Assembly: GCA_002746885.1 (NCBI GenBank)
Contig: PDRS01000006.1
Coordinates: forward strand, 1-64,000
DNA: 64,000 nucleotides
From: Candidatus Saccharimonadota bacterium
Lineage (GTDB): Bacteria; Patescibacteriota; Saccharimonadia; Saccharimonadales; UBA4665
Reading direction: 5' to 3'
Below are positions 10,818-18,172 of this stretch, piece after piece. A model generated the notes under the pieces. It worked only from the letters and a program-made list of their open reading frames with translations. It had not been told where the DNA came from and did no database searches. Position 1 is the first letter of the stretch. The number at the start of each line of letters is the position of its first letter. Position numbers and translations under genes: made by a program.

Positions 10818-11957
10818 TTATTTACTTTTTGTTATATCTGTTAGGGCAGTTACGGTTTCTTCTATGTCGGCCGTTGTCGTTGAACGACCCGTCGTAAGGC
10901 GCAAACTACTCCGTGCCGTTTTGTCATCCACTCCCATAGCGCGCAGCACATGACTCGACTCCGCGTTGCTCGCGCTACATGCTGAACCGGCGGCAGCCAA
11001 GATGCCTCTTTGTTCCAGCTGAAGTAGCACTCGTTCATTGTCGAAACCTGGTAAAGCGATGTGCATGTTGTTTGGCAAACGGTGTTTCAACGAGCCCGTG
11101 ATGGTCGCGTTTGGGAGGGATCGGCGCAGGAGGGCAATAGCATAGTTTTTCACTTCGTTGAGTCGCTTTGTTTCGTCTGGGCGCAGACACTGCGCCTTAC
11201 TGAGAGCCGCCGCAAAGCCAACTGCACCTGCAACATTTTCTGTACCGCTTCGGTAGCCGCCTTCTTGGCCACCGCCGCATATCACTGGCGAAAGCTGGAC
11301 GCGGCGCGCAACGTAGAGCGCTCCGGTTTGCTTAGGGCCGTAGATTTTACCACCGTTCAACGTCATGAGATCTACGCCGAGTTTTTCGACATGGAGATCG
11401 AGGTAATTTGCTGCCTGGCAGGCATCGGTGTGAAAATATAGCGGTACGTCGTTGCCCTGCGCTTTTCGCTCGCGCCGAACTTCTTTCAGCATGGCGGCAA
11501 TGTGGCGCAAGGGCTGGAGGGTGCCAACCTCGTTATTTGCGTACATCACGCTCACCAGCACCGTATCATCTGCAATTTTTCGACGAAGATCAGTCAAATC
11601 CACCCTGCCCTGCTCTGTTACGAGCGCAGCGGAGCAATTAAACTTTCGGGCTGGCGCAAGGACAGATTCATGCTCGACTGCGCTCACCACGACCGAACAG
11701 CCAGGAAAATGCGTCATCACACCAGTTATCGCGAGATTATTTCCTTCCGTGCCGCCCGCCGTAAAGACAATTTCTGGCGATTGCACGCCGAGCTGCTGCG
11801 CAACCGTTGTGCGCGCGGTTTCTAGCGCCTCCTTTGCTTGCCGAGCTGGCAGGTATACAGCCGAGGGATTATAAAAAACATCAGAAAAATACGGCTGCAT
11901 CGCCGCCAACACTTCTGCGCAAATCGGCGTTGCCGCGGCATAATCCAAATAAATCAT
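10818..11957 (-). CDS. Cysteine desulfurase, NifS/IscS family
   Basis: This is a PLP enzyme that takes sulfur from cysteine for Fe-S clusters or tRNA thiolation. It has 379 residues. The PLP lysine is K204 in LNGGKIYGPKQTG, where the usual neighbouring His is replaced by Gly. HTDACQAANYL supplies the cofactor Asp/Gln. The active Cys is C327 in GSACSASNAESSHVL, and GYRSGTENVAG is the usual substrate-binding stretch. No IscU/SufU partner is in the window. The gene is preceded by TAAAAT six bases before the ATG and no ribosome site. Confidence 0.93.
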   Translation of the reverse strand: MIYLDYAAATPICAEVLAAMQPYFSDVFYNPSAVYLPARQAKEALETARTTVAQQLGVQSPEIVFTAGGTEGNNLAITGVMTHFPGCSVVVSAVEHESVLAPARKFNCSAALVTEQGRVDLTDLRRKIADDTVLVSVMYANNEVGTLQPLRHIAAMLKEVRRERKAQGNDVPLYFHTDACQAANYLDLHVEKLGVDLMTLNGGKIYGPKQTGALYVARRVQLSPVICGGGQEGGYRSGTENVAGAVGFAAALSKAQCLRPDETKRLNEVKNYAIALLRRSLPNATITGSLKHRLPNNMHIALPGFDNERVLLQLEQRGILAAAGSACSASNAESSHVLRAMGVDDKTARSSLRLTTGRSTTTADIEETVTALTDITKSK

Positions 11958-11963
11958 ATGGGT

Positions 11964-11969
11964 ATTTTA
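11964..11969 (-). promoter_or_regulatory. -10 box of the cysteine desulfurase gene (leaderless)
   Basis: TAAAAT on the minus strand, then ACCCAT (6 bases), then the ATG at 11957. No Shine-Dalgarno sequence is present. Confidence 0.55.
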
Positions 11970-12350
11970 CACCCCTGACGCCGCAAGCATCGGATCGAAC
12001 TTCTCGTGCATTCGACGCTGATACTCATTGATGGCCGCACCGAATCGCCGCGCTTCTTCGAGCGACACTGGCTGATATGGCTGTCCGTCTTGCGCTTTGA
12101 AAATACCCTGCGGGCGAATATCATATCGAGTTGTGCGAATCTGGCGCACGCCCTTGGCGTCTGTCCATTCCTCATGCCAAACCCATGTGTGGCGGTCAAG
12201 ACAAAAAAACTCGCGCCGTGTACCCTGAGGAATTTCCCCAAACACTTTTCCTCCCATTTTAGCCAAGTCGCGAAGGATATTCTGGTGGATAGCCGCCCTT
12301 CTGGTTTCAATGTCTTGCGATGGTAGAATGGCGAGAAGCTTTTTTAGCAT
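11967..12350 (-). CDS. Hypothetical protein
   Basis: This encodes 127 residues starting at ATG 12350 (MLKKLLAILPSQDIETRRAA), one base after the stop of the upstream gene, with AAGG upstream. A longer in-frame start would overlap that gene. The protein is soluble and charged, with a Trp-rich centre (REFFCLDRHTWVWHEEW) and the segment TTRYDIRPQGIFK. I do not recognise a family. The tight spacing makes it part of the tatD-12783-12350 run. Its 3' end overlaps the promoter of the next minus-strand gene. Confidence 0.75.
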   Translation of the reverse strand: MLKKLLAILPSQDIETRRAAIHQNILRDLAKMGGKVFGEIPQGTRREFFCLDRHTWVWHEEWTDAKGVRQIRTTRYDIRPQGIFKAQDGQPYQPVSLEEARRFGAAINEYQRRMHEKFDPMLAASGV

Positions 12351-12351
12351 G

Positions 12352-12783
12352 TTATGCTGCCTTTCCGAGTACTTCCGCAACCTTCTGGCGAGCCTGATCG
12401 ATAGATACGACATTACTGCCATCTACACCAACTGATTCGCCAGCTTCCGGGCCTTTTACAGGGGGAGCTTGATTCACCAGTTTCTGCGGTTGCGGGCCTT
12501 GTGAGCCGCCGAGAAGCATGCCGTCAACCACATCAGACAGAGTTTCTGGAACAGACGCTACTGGAGCAGACTGTGTATTTTTGATAGCTTTTTCTGCCAC
12601 CGTCTGCCGAAGTCCTTGCGGAAGATATACCGTAGAAATAACTTCATTACCAATCCGCACAGACGAGTCGGTGTCGCGCATTACCTCGCCTACTAAACTC
12701 TTTTCCACCTCATTCAGTGGCGACGGCGCTTCGTTGACTACTTCTGGGTTCTTGCCAGTAAATGGGCTGAACGATAACAACAT
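12352..12783 (-). CDS. Hypothetical protein
   Basis: This encodes 143 residues with no membrane segment. It is acidic, Val/Gln/Pro-rich and probably partly disordered, with a better folded region around residues 25-70 (EVEKSLVGEVMRDTDSSVRI). It starts 9 bases after the tatD stop and ends one base before the next ATG, so the three are co-transcribed. No family is recognised; a partner of the downstream protein is the likeliest role. Confidence 0.7.
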   Translation of the reverse strand: MLLSFSPFTGKNPEVVNEAPSPLNEVEKSLVGEVMRDTDSSVRIGNEVISTVYLPQGLRQTVAEKAIKNTQSAPVASVPETLSDVVDGMLLGGSQGPQPQKLVNQAPPVKGPEAGESVGVDGSNVVSIDQARQKVAEVLGKAA

Positions 12784-12792
12784 TCTATAGCT

Positions 12793-13701
12793 CTACTTTA
12801 CGTTAAATAGTTCCGCCGCGTTTGTGGTAGTCGCGCAAGCTAGCTGATCGAGCGTTTCATCTCGCAAATCCGCTAGATATTCCGCAGTCCTCACCACATG
12901 TTTCGGCTCACAGATTTTACCACGAAAAGGTTGCGGGGTCAAGAAAGGGGCGTCGGTTTCTAACAGGAGTGACTGTTGTGGAATTGTGCGATATGTCACA
13001 AGTTGCTCTTCATCTTTCGTGAATGTCGCTATACCATTTACGCCTATATACAGACCTCTTGCGAGCGCCCGCTCTACGTTCGCCTGCGTGTCGGTAAAAC
13101 TGTGCAAAACACCCCGCACGTTTTGATAACTGTCATATATCTTCCAGAAATCGCCAAATGCGTCCCAACCCTGCTCTGTTGCATCGCTCGACCGCACATG
13201 GAAACTCAAAGGCAAATCACGTTCGCACGCCACATGTATCTGAAACCTGAGTAGCGCGTCCTGTTCTGCCTGAGATGCATGCCGATAGTAGTAGTCGAGA
13301 CCGCATTCGCCTACCGCTACCACCTTTGGCTCTACGACCAGTTCTCGAAACCGCGCCGCCGCCTCTGGCAAAACACGAGCCGCCCCGCCGCCACAATCAT
13401 CTTGGGAGGACAGTCCTCCTGAGATGGTTTTCTGTGTTGTAGTATATTTTTTTGCTTCGTGAGGATGCATGCCTACTGCCGCCCAAACGTTCTCATGGGC
13501 TTGCGCAAACTGCACGGCAAGTTCGCTGTCCTCCAGCGTCGTCCCAACGACAATGAGCCGCGATACGCCAGCCGCTCGCGCAGCCTGCAAAACTGACTCA
13601 GCCGTTCGTGCGACACCATCGCTGTGCCATTTTTTGTGCAAGCCGCTTTCGGGCGCAGTAATCTCGTGTATGTGACAGTGTGTGTCGAAAAATTCAATCA
13701 T
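12793..13701 (-). CDS. TatD family metal-dependent DNase
   Basis: TatD enzymes are TIM-barrel nucleases acting on DNA ends or deoxyribonucleotides. The metal ligands are visible: HCH in FDTHCHIH (residues 6-12), Glu in VGECGLDYYY, His in LSFHVRSS, His in VLHSFTD and Asp in LLETDAPFLTP. The product has 302 residues, longer than the usual 255-265, partly because of an insertion near residue 95 (TISGGLSSQDDCGGG) encoded by the dispersed palindrome, in frame. No ribosome site is seen at the ATG; it may be read from the metG transcript. Confidence 0.9.
   Translation of the reverse strand: MIEFFDTHCHIHEITAPESGLHKKWHSDGVARTAESVLQAARAAGVSRLIVVGTTLEDSELAVQFAQAHENVWAAVGMHPHEAKKYTTTQKTISGGLSSQDDCGGGAARVLPEAAARFRELVVEPKVVAVGECGLDYYYRHASQAEQDALLRFQIHVACERDLPLSFHVRSSDATEQGWDAFGDFWKIYDSYQNVRGVLHSFTDTQANVERALARGLYIGVNGIATFTKDEEQLVTYRTIPQQSLLLETDAPFLTPQPFRGKICEPKHVVRTAEYLADLRDETLDQLACATTTNAAELFNVK
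13396..13428. repeat. Dispersed palindrome, copy 2 (inside tatD)
   Basis: The core GGAGGACAGTCCTCC is at 13405-13419, centred on 13412. The arms extend to 16 bases with three differences, all able to form G-U pairs on one strand. It lies in frame within tatD and adds residues between the HPHEAK motif and the metal-binding Glu. Confidence 0.75.
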
Positions 13702-13772
13702 ATACTAGCCAATTTGTTCGCCGCAAGATACTGTTTGAGTCTTGGATTTTAGGCCTACGAACGAATTGCGTT

Positions 13773-15224
13773 TCATGCCGACTCGTCTGGTACTTCGTGT
13801 TTTGGAAAGAGCGTACCGTCTTGTTGGCGAACGATTCCGTCGGCAAATATTGCCTGAATTTTGGCGGCCGTGACAGGCAGGAAGGGTTCGAGCAGTTGTG
13901 CAATCTCTAGCAAATCACTGGCAAACCCAGCAAGTATTTCTCGCAAATGATCGGCGTCGCCCAGCTTGGCAACTTCCCACGGCTTTTCGGCATCTATGAG
14001 CTGGTTGAGCCCGCGCACCTGTTCCCACACACTGTCGAGCGCACGGTCAAACTTACAGAGTTCAATCGCCTCATAATACGCCCCCGTGTCGTGTTCCGCT
14101 TCTGGAATGTCGCCGATGATACCGCTCTGATACTTCATCACCATTGCGGCGGTGCGTTGTACCGCATTGCCGAGCTCATTTGCCAGCTCGTTGTTGTACG
14201 CTGCGTCAAACGCTTCCCAGGAAAAATCGCCATCTTCATAACTCGGCACATGCCGCAAGAAGTAGTAACGAAACGCGTCGGCGCCGTATTTTTCAATAAT
14301 ATCGTTCGGACTAACACTGTTGCCAAGCGATTTGCTCATTTTCTTGCTATCTACCGTAACGTAGCCATGCACATACAGTTGCTCCGGCAAAGACAGCCCA
14401 AGCCCCAGCAATATACCCGGCCATATCGCCGCATGAAAACGGAGAATCCCCTTGCCTATCACCTGTACATTGGCTGGCCAGTAGCGCTTGAGATCTTCAT
14501 GCTCTGGATAGCCGAGCACGGTTATATAGTTGAGAAGCGCGTCGAACCACACATATATAACCTGGCTGGGATCATCTGGTACCGGAACACCCCAGTTTAT
14601 TTTGTCTTTTGGCCGCGAAATACTAATGTCGTCCAATCCTTCGCGCAGCAGCGAGAGGATTTCGTTGCGCCGCGAAGCAGGTGTTACCAGCAGCTCGTTC
14701 TTTTCTATAGCCTCTCGGATGGGGCGCGTATAATTACTGAGGCGGAAGAAATAATTTTCCTCCTCAATTTTTTCGTACGGCCTGTTGTGGTCAGGGCAAA
14801 TGCCCTTGTTTTCCTGCACAACCGTTTCGGTGAAAAAGTCTTCGTCGCCAGTGCAATACCATCCAACATACTTGTTTTTGTAGATGTCTTTTGCAAGCGC
14901 CTTCCAGACGATCTGCACGCGCTGCTCGTGCGCTTCGTCCGTTGTCCGAATAAAACGATCGGGCTTGACCTCAAGCGCTGCAATGAGGTCGCGGAATTTT
15001 TGGGACATCTGATCGGAAAAAACCTGCGGCTCGAGATTGAGCTCGGTTGCGCGCTCGGCTATTTTGCCGCCATGTTCGTCGGTACCCGTGCTAAAAACTG
15101 TGTCGTCGCCGCGCGCTCGCGCCGCGCGCGCGAGTACGTCCGCCATGACAAACTCCATAGCATGCCCCAGATGCGGTTCGCCATTTACGTACGGTATAGA
15201 AGTGGTTACATAGTATTTGCTCAT
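13773..15224 (-). CDS. metG: Methionine-tRNA ligase
   Basis: This charges tRNA-Met. It has 483 residues and the class I motifs PHLGHA (HIGH, near residue 18) and KKMSKSLGNS (KMSKS, near 294), plus YVWFDALLNY and the connective-peptide segment YCTGDEDFFTE. The second half of the zinc knuckle is reduced (ICPDH), so it is a short form without the full four-Cys site or C-terminal tRNA-binding domain. The promoter sits 6 bases before the ATG (TAGAAT, AAACTG, ATG) with no ribosome site. Confidence 0.95.
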   Translation of the reverse strand: MSKYYVTTSIPYVNGEPHLGHAMEFVMADVLARAARARGDDTVFSTGTDEHGGKIAERATELNLEPQVFSDQMSQKFRDLIAALEVKPDRFIRTTDEAHEQRVQIVWKALAKDIYKNKYVGWYCTGDEDFFTETVVQENKGICPDHNRPYEKIEEENYFFRLSNYTRPIREAIEKNELLVTPASRRNEILSLLREGLDDISISRPKDKINWGVPVPDDPSQVIYVWFDALLNYITVLGYPEHEDLKRYWPANVQVIGKGILRFHAAIWPGILLGLGLSLPEQLYVHGYVTVDSKKMSKSLGNSVSPNDIIEKYGADAFRYYFLRHVPSYEDGDFSWEAFDAAYNNELANELGNAVQRTAAMVMKYQSGIIGDIPEAEHDTGAYYEAIELCKFDRALDSVWEQVRGLNQLIDAEKPWEVAKLGDADHLREILAGFASDLLEIAQLLEPFLPVTAAKIQAIFADGIVRQQDGTLFPKHEVPDESA

Positions 15225-15230
15225 CAGTTT

Positions 15231-15236
15231 ATTCTA
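15231..15236 (-). promoter_or_regulatory. -10 box of metG (leaderless)
   Basis: TAGAAT on the minus strand, a 6-base spacer, then the ATG at 15224. It lies downstream of the terminator of the small unit at 15270-15337, so metG can be transcribed independently of it. Confidence 0.55.
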
Positions 15237-15269
15237 CCTTATTTTCGAGTTATGAGAAGATAATGGGTT

Positions 15270-15295
15270 GAGAAAAATCATGCCCGCACGGGCAT
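15270..15295 (-). terminator. Terminator between the small unit and metG
   Basis: On the minus strand ATGCCC, loop GTGC, GGGCAT (15295-15280) is followed by GATTTTTC. It overlaps the end of the 19-residue frame. Confidence 0.55.
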
Positions 15296-15337
15296 CGAAG
15301 GCAGCGCGAGCAGCCAGTACGTTAAGACACGTTTCAT
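15278..15337 (-). CDS. Possible 19-residue peptide upstream of metG
   Basis: A TACAAT box lies 8 bases before the ATG at 15337. The frame encodes MKRVLTYWLLALPSMPVRA and then TGA. The peptide has a basic start and a hydrophobic middle. Its last codons lie in the 5' arm of a hairpin with a T-run, so the whole transcript would be about 75 bases. It could be a leader peptide, a small membrane peptide, a small RNA, or chance; the promoter-ORF-terminator arrangement is the only support. Confidence 0.35.
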   Translation of the reverse strand: MKRVLTYWLLALPSMPVRA

Positions 15338-15395
15338 AGACGAGCATTGTACCATGGACCAAACGTTAACCCAGTAAACACACGGGGAAGGTCAG

Positions 15396-15439
15396 ACCAA
15401 AGACAAAACGCCGCTTTTCAGCGACGTTCTGTCTTTGGT
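15396..15439 (-). terminator. Hairpin overlapping the CCA end of tRNA-Leu
   Basis: This is a 20-base-pair stem (15396-15415 with 15420-15439) closed by a GAAA loop on the minus-strand RNA. The two imperfect pairs are G-U on the minus strand and A-C on the plus strand, so the structure is built for minus-strand RNA. The stem begins at the tRNA discriminator and CCA, so CCA is paired in the primary transcript. There is no strong T-run after it. Confidence 0.6.
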
Positions 15440-15523
15440 GGGCGAGGAGGGACTTGAACCCTCAAGGCTTATTCAGCCAGCGGATTTTAAGTCCGCCGCG
15501 TATACCAATTCCGCCACTCGCCC
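15436..15523 (-). tRNA. tRNA-Leu (anticodon TAA)
   Basis: The acceptor GGGCGAG pairs with CTCGCCC, discriminator A, and CCA is encoded. The anticodon arm GCGGA-CTTAAAA-TCCGC gives TAA. A long variable arm is present, as expected for tRNA-Leu. Confidence 0.95.
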
Positions 15524-15696
15524 GCAACGACGCAAAGTTCGCACGTCTTAGCGCATGCAGTACCCATAGCACTACTCGCGGGTAGTTTCGCTCCTGCTAT
15601 CCAATACCTCAGCGCAATACTACCATTTTACCAAATCGTAGCAGATTCGTGTCGACATTATTGGCTCGTACGTTTTTTGCACACGCGTCAGCCGGC

Positions 15697-16584
15697 TTAC
15701 CAGCTGCCGCCAGAACCGCCGCCGCCGAAAGAGCCGCCGCTAAACCCACCAAAACCGCCGCTGCTTCCGCCGCTTCCGCCAAAAAACCCGCCGCCACTGT
15801 GCCAAAAACCTGTACTATCGCCGCTGGCTGCTCGCGCCCGATAGTTTTTCGACAAAACATAGTCAAGCAACAACCCAAAAATCACGCCCAAACCAAGCAC
15901 AATAAAGGCAACGAGCGCGGCCGCAGTGAAAAATAGTATTATGCCTGGTATGGCGCCAGCTACACCGCCCGCCCACCAACTTTTACTACGCGCAAAAAAC
16001 GACAGGAGATAGGCAAACATAAAAAAGCTTCCATATATGAGGACCTCGCCGCGTTCTGCGGCCGATTTTCCAGATTTTGATTCGCTGAGCCGCTCGCCGC
16101 CTATAACCGCAATCATGGCATTAACTCCCTCGGTTATGCCACCTGTGTAATCGCTTTTTTTAAACGCAGGAGTGATCTTTTCGCGGATGATGAGGTTGCT
16201 TTGCAGGTCGGTGAGGTATGGCTCTAGCCCACGGCCAACCTGTATGCGCACCTTTCTGTCTTCAAGCGCAACAAACAGCAGCGCCCCATTATTCGCTTCC
16301 TTGCTGCCCACACCCCAACTTTGCGCAACACGAAAACTGTAGTCAAAATCATCTTCACCTTCTAGGCTTTTCAGTGTCATGACGGCGATTTCATTACCTG
16401 TTTTGGCCTTATAGTCAGTGAGTGTTTGGCTGAGTCGCGCTTCTACCGCGTCATCGATGATGTTTGCCTGATCAAGTATGGCAGTCCGCGAGGGCGGTGG
16501 CGGAATATCGAGCGCAGAAACAGTCCCTAGTCCAAAAGCCAAAACAGCTCCTGTGGCAAACACTGTGGCGATAGTTCTATTCAT
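15697..16584 (-). CDS. TPM-domain membrane protein with Gly/Ser-rich tail
   Basis: This 295-residue protein has a signal peptide (residues 1-25), a TPM domain (about 30-165: TAILDQANIIDDAVEARLSQ, GVGSKEANNGALLFVALEDR, KVRIQVGRGLEPYLTD), two membrane segments (about 188-240) and a C-terminal Gly/Ser-rich stretch. The architecture is that of YgcG-type proteins. The function of this family is not settled; a phosphatase activity has been reported for a relative. It follows a LemA gene, the common pairing. Confidence 0.88.
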   Translation of the reverse strand: MNRTIATVFATGAVLAFGLGTVSALDIPPPPSRTAILDQANIIDDAVEARLSQTLTDYKAKTGNEIAVMTLKSLEGEDDFDYSFRVAQSWGVGSKEANNGALLFVALEDRKVRIQVGRGLEPYLTDLQSNLIIREKITPAFKKSDYTGGITEGVNAMIAVIGGERLSESKSGKSAAERGEVLIYGSFFMFAYLLSFFARSKSWWAGGVAGAIPGIILFFTAAALVAFIVLGLGVIFGLLLDYVLSKNYRARAASGDSTGFWHSGGGFFGGSGGSSGGFGGFSGGSFGGGGSGGSW

Positions 16585-16709
16585 GTTGCAACTACATTAT
16601 TCCTTTTTGATCGTAGGAGGTGAAGCTCAAAGCTTGTTTCGAAAACACATACGCTCAAACTGCTCCAGCGGCTACCAAAGCGCTCAAAACAGCCACCCTA
16701 CTACTCGGT

Positions 16710-17312
16710 TTACTGAGCGGTGTTTGGTGCTGCCTGGTTTTCGGTAAAGTTAACCTTGGGAGCAACTTCGGCGCCTGTTTCGGCTTCATACAGCACTTTT
16801 TTATCGAAACCAAATATGCCAGCTAGCATGTTCTTTGGGAATTTCTGAATCGTGGTGTTGTACTGCGTGACAGCTGCGCTATAGTTGTCGCGCTCAACTT
16901 TTACGCGATTTTCGGTGCCTTCCAGCTGAATCATAAGGTTTTGAACGGTTTTGTTGCTTTCTAACTGCGGATAGTTTTCTACGACCACAAGCAGGCGGCC
17001 CAATGCACTTTCGTACTGCCCAGCTGACTGAAGGCGATCTTCGGCTGTGCTTGCGCCAGCATACTTCGTGCGCGCCTTGGCGAGCTCGCCAAACACCTTT
17101 TGCTCCTGAATTTGCGCGCCTTTGACGCTTTCGACCAAGTTTGGCACTAGGTCAAATCGCCGCTGATAGGCGCTATCAAGCTGCGCCGCAGCTTGATCGG
17201 CTTTGTTTCGCTGCGTCACCATGCCGTTATATCCGCCGACAACCCAGCCGATGACCATCAGCAACAGTACGCCGACTACAGCAGCGATTTTCATACCTTT
17301 TGATAGCTTCAC
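16710..17312 (-). CDS. LemA family protein
   Basis: LemA proteins are membrane-anchored helical proteins of unknown biochemical role. This one has 200 residues: one membrane segment (IAAVVGVLLLMVIGWVVG), then the family signature VTQRNKADQAAAQLDSAYQR and RRFDLVPNLVESVKG. The start is GTG 17312 because a strong GAGGAGGG lies 6 bases upstream. It is the first gene of the pair with the TPM-domain gene. Confidence 0.92.
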   Translation of the reverse strand: MKLSKGMKIAAVVGVLLLMVIGWVVGGYNGMVTQRNKADQAAAQLDSAYQRRFDLVPNLVESVKGAQIQEQKVFGELAKARTKYAGASTAEDRLQSAGQYESALGRLLVVVENYPQLESNKTVQNLMIQLEGTENRVKVERDNYSAAVTQYNTTIQKFPKNMLAGIFGFDKKVLYEAETGAEVAPKVNFTENQAAPNTAQ

Positions 17313-17469
17313 TTTTTACCCTCCTCTTACGATATGCTTTTACTATAGCACTCGCCGCGACGATTGCCGATGACGATGATGAACTTTCCGCTCTTTACGT
17401 TCTTTCTGCCCCAACTGCGCGCTGCCGTGCATCGACGCCGCAGCAACAGCACAGCCCCTCAAGACCTAG

Positions 17470-17859
17470 TCATAACACCCGCGCAAGGGCTTTGGGTGTC
17501 GCGATAACCTTGTCTATGAGCGCATCGCGGCAGGGGTCGCCCGTTGCAGGCTGCAGTGCAAAAATCGGCTTGGCAAGCGCGCTCGCATAGGCCATCTCCA
17601 TTGTCACGCTCGCCCCGACATAGCTGTCTTTATTGAACACATAGCACACTTCCGCTTTGCGTATCCAGTCGAAATGCTCCAGGGTTAGCCCCTTAAACAA
17701 CTTATTCGTCACGTAGGCCGTTTCGAACTGCGTATCTTCGGAAATCACTTCGTCGAAACTTGGCGCAAACACTAACACACCCATCTTCTCTAGCTCAGCG
17801 CAAAAAACCGCAATCTCTTCACGGTACTTTTTGCTACCACACACAACAACTGATTTCAT
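17470..17859 (-). CDS. Nucleoside 2-deoxyribosyltransferase-like protein
   Basis: This is a 129-residue Rossmann-like protein. It opens with VVVCGSKKYREEI and contains a late GASVTMEMAYASALAKPIFA, the layout of the nucleoside 2-deoxyribosyltransferase/DUF4406 group, where the conserved Glu attacks the sugar. Here that residue would be the Glu of VTMEMAYA. The substrate is unknown. Its ATG lies only 8 bases after the CCA of tRNA-Cys and has no ribosome site, so both are probably on one transcript. Confidence 0.65.
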   Translation of the reverse strand: MKSVVVCGSKKYREEIAVFCAELEKMGVLVFAPSFDEVISEDTQFETAYVTNKLFKGLTLEHFDWIRKAEVCYVFNKDSYVGASVTMEMAYASALAKPIFALQPATGDPCRDALIDKVIATPKALARVL

Positions 17860-17867
17860 AGACTTAA

Positions 17868-17941
17868 TGGAGGCACGTACGAGAGTCGAACTCGTCTAAA
17901 AGGTTTTGCAGACCTCTGCGTAACCGCTCCGCCAACGCGCC
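17868..17941 (-). tRNA. tRNA-Cys (anticodon GCA)
   Basis: The acceptor GGCGCGT pairs with ACGTGCC, discriminator T, and CCA is encoded. The anticodon arm AGAGG-TCTGCAAAA-CCTTT contains GCA. A TATACT box (17953-17958, minus strand) lies 11 bases upstream. Confidence 0.93.
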
Positions 17942-18008
17942 ACTCAGCATGTAGTATACCGTACTGCGCCCGTAAGTATAAATAGACGAGTACTAAAACC
18001 AACTGCTC

Positions 18009-18172
18009 TAGAACCTCTCCGCTATCTCTCTTTCGTTACCGAAATTTTTAGATTGTAGGCGAACATAGTGCACATTGCGGAAGAATACTGGTTTTATTTC
18101 GAAAACACGTGTAACGTTTGCAGACAGCCTAGGGAAATTGCAGTCGAATATGAGGGTAGCGGAGAGGTTCTA
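18009..18172. repeat. 164-base element bounded by 16-base inverted repeats
   Basis: TAGAACCTCTCCGCTA at 18009-18024 is repeated perfectly in inverse at 18157-18172, 132 bases apart. The right copy contains the stop codon of the methyltransferase gene that ends at 18170. The interior holds further inverse matches (CGTTAC near 18034 with GTAACG near 18110). It could be a miniature mobile element that supplied the gene's stop, or a folded 3' untranslated region. No second copy was noticed in the window. Confidence 0.55.

Noticed and set aside
13947..15263. A 438-codon open frame on the plus strand
   Set aside because: It lies wholly antisense to metG, which has full motifs; the product has no recognisable domain and no ribosome site.
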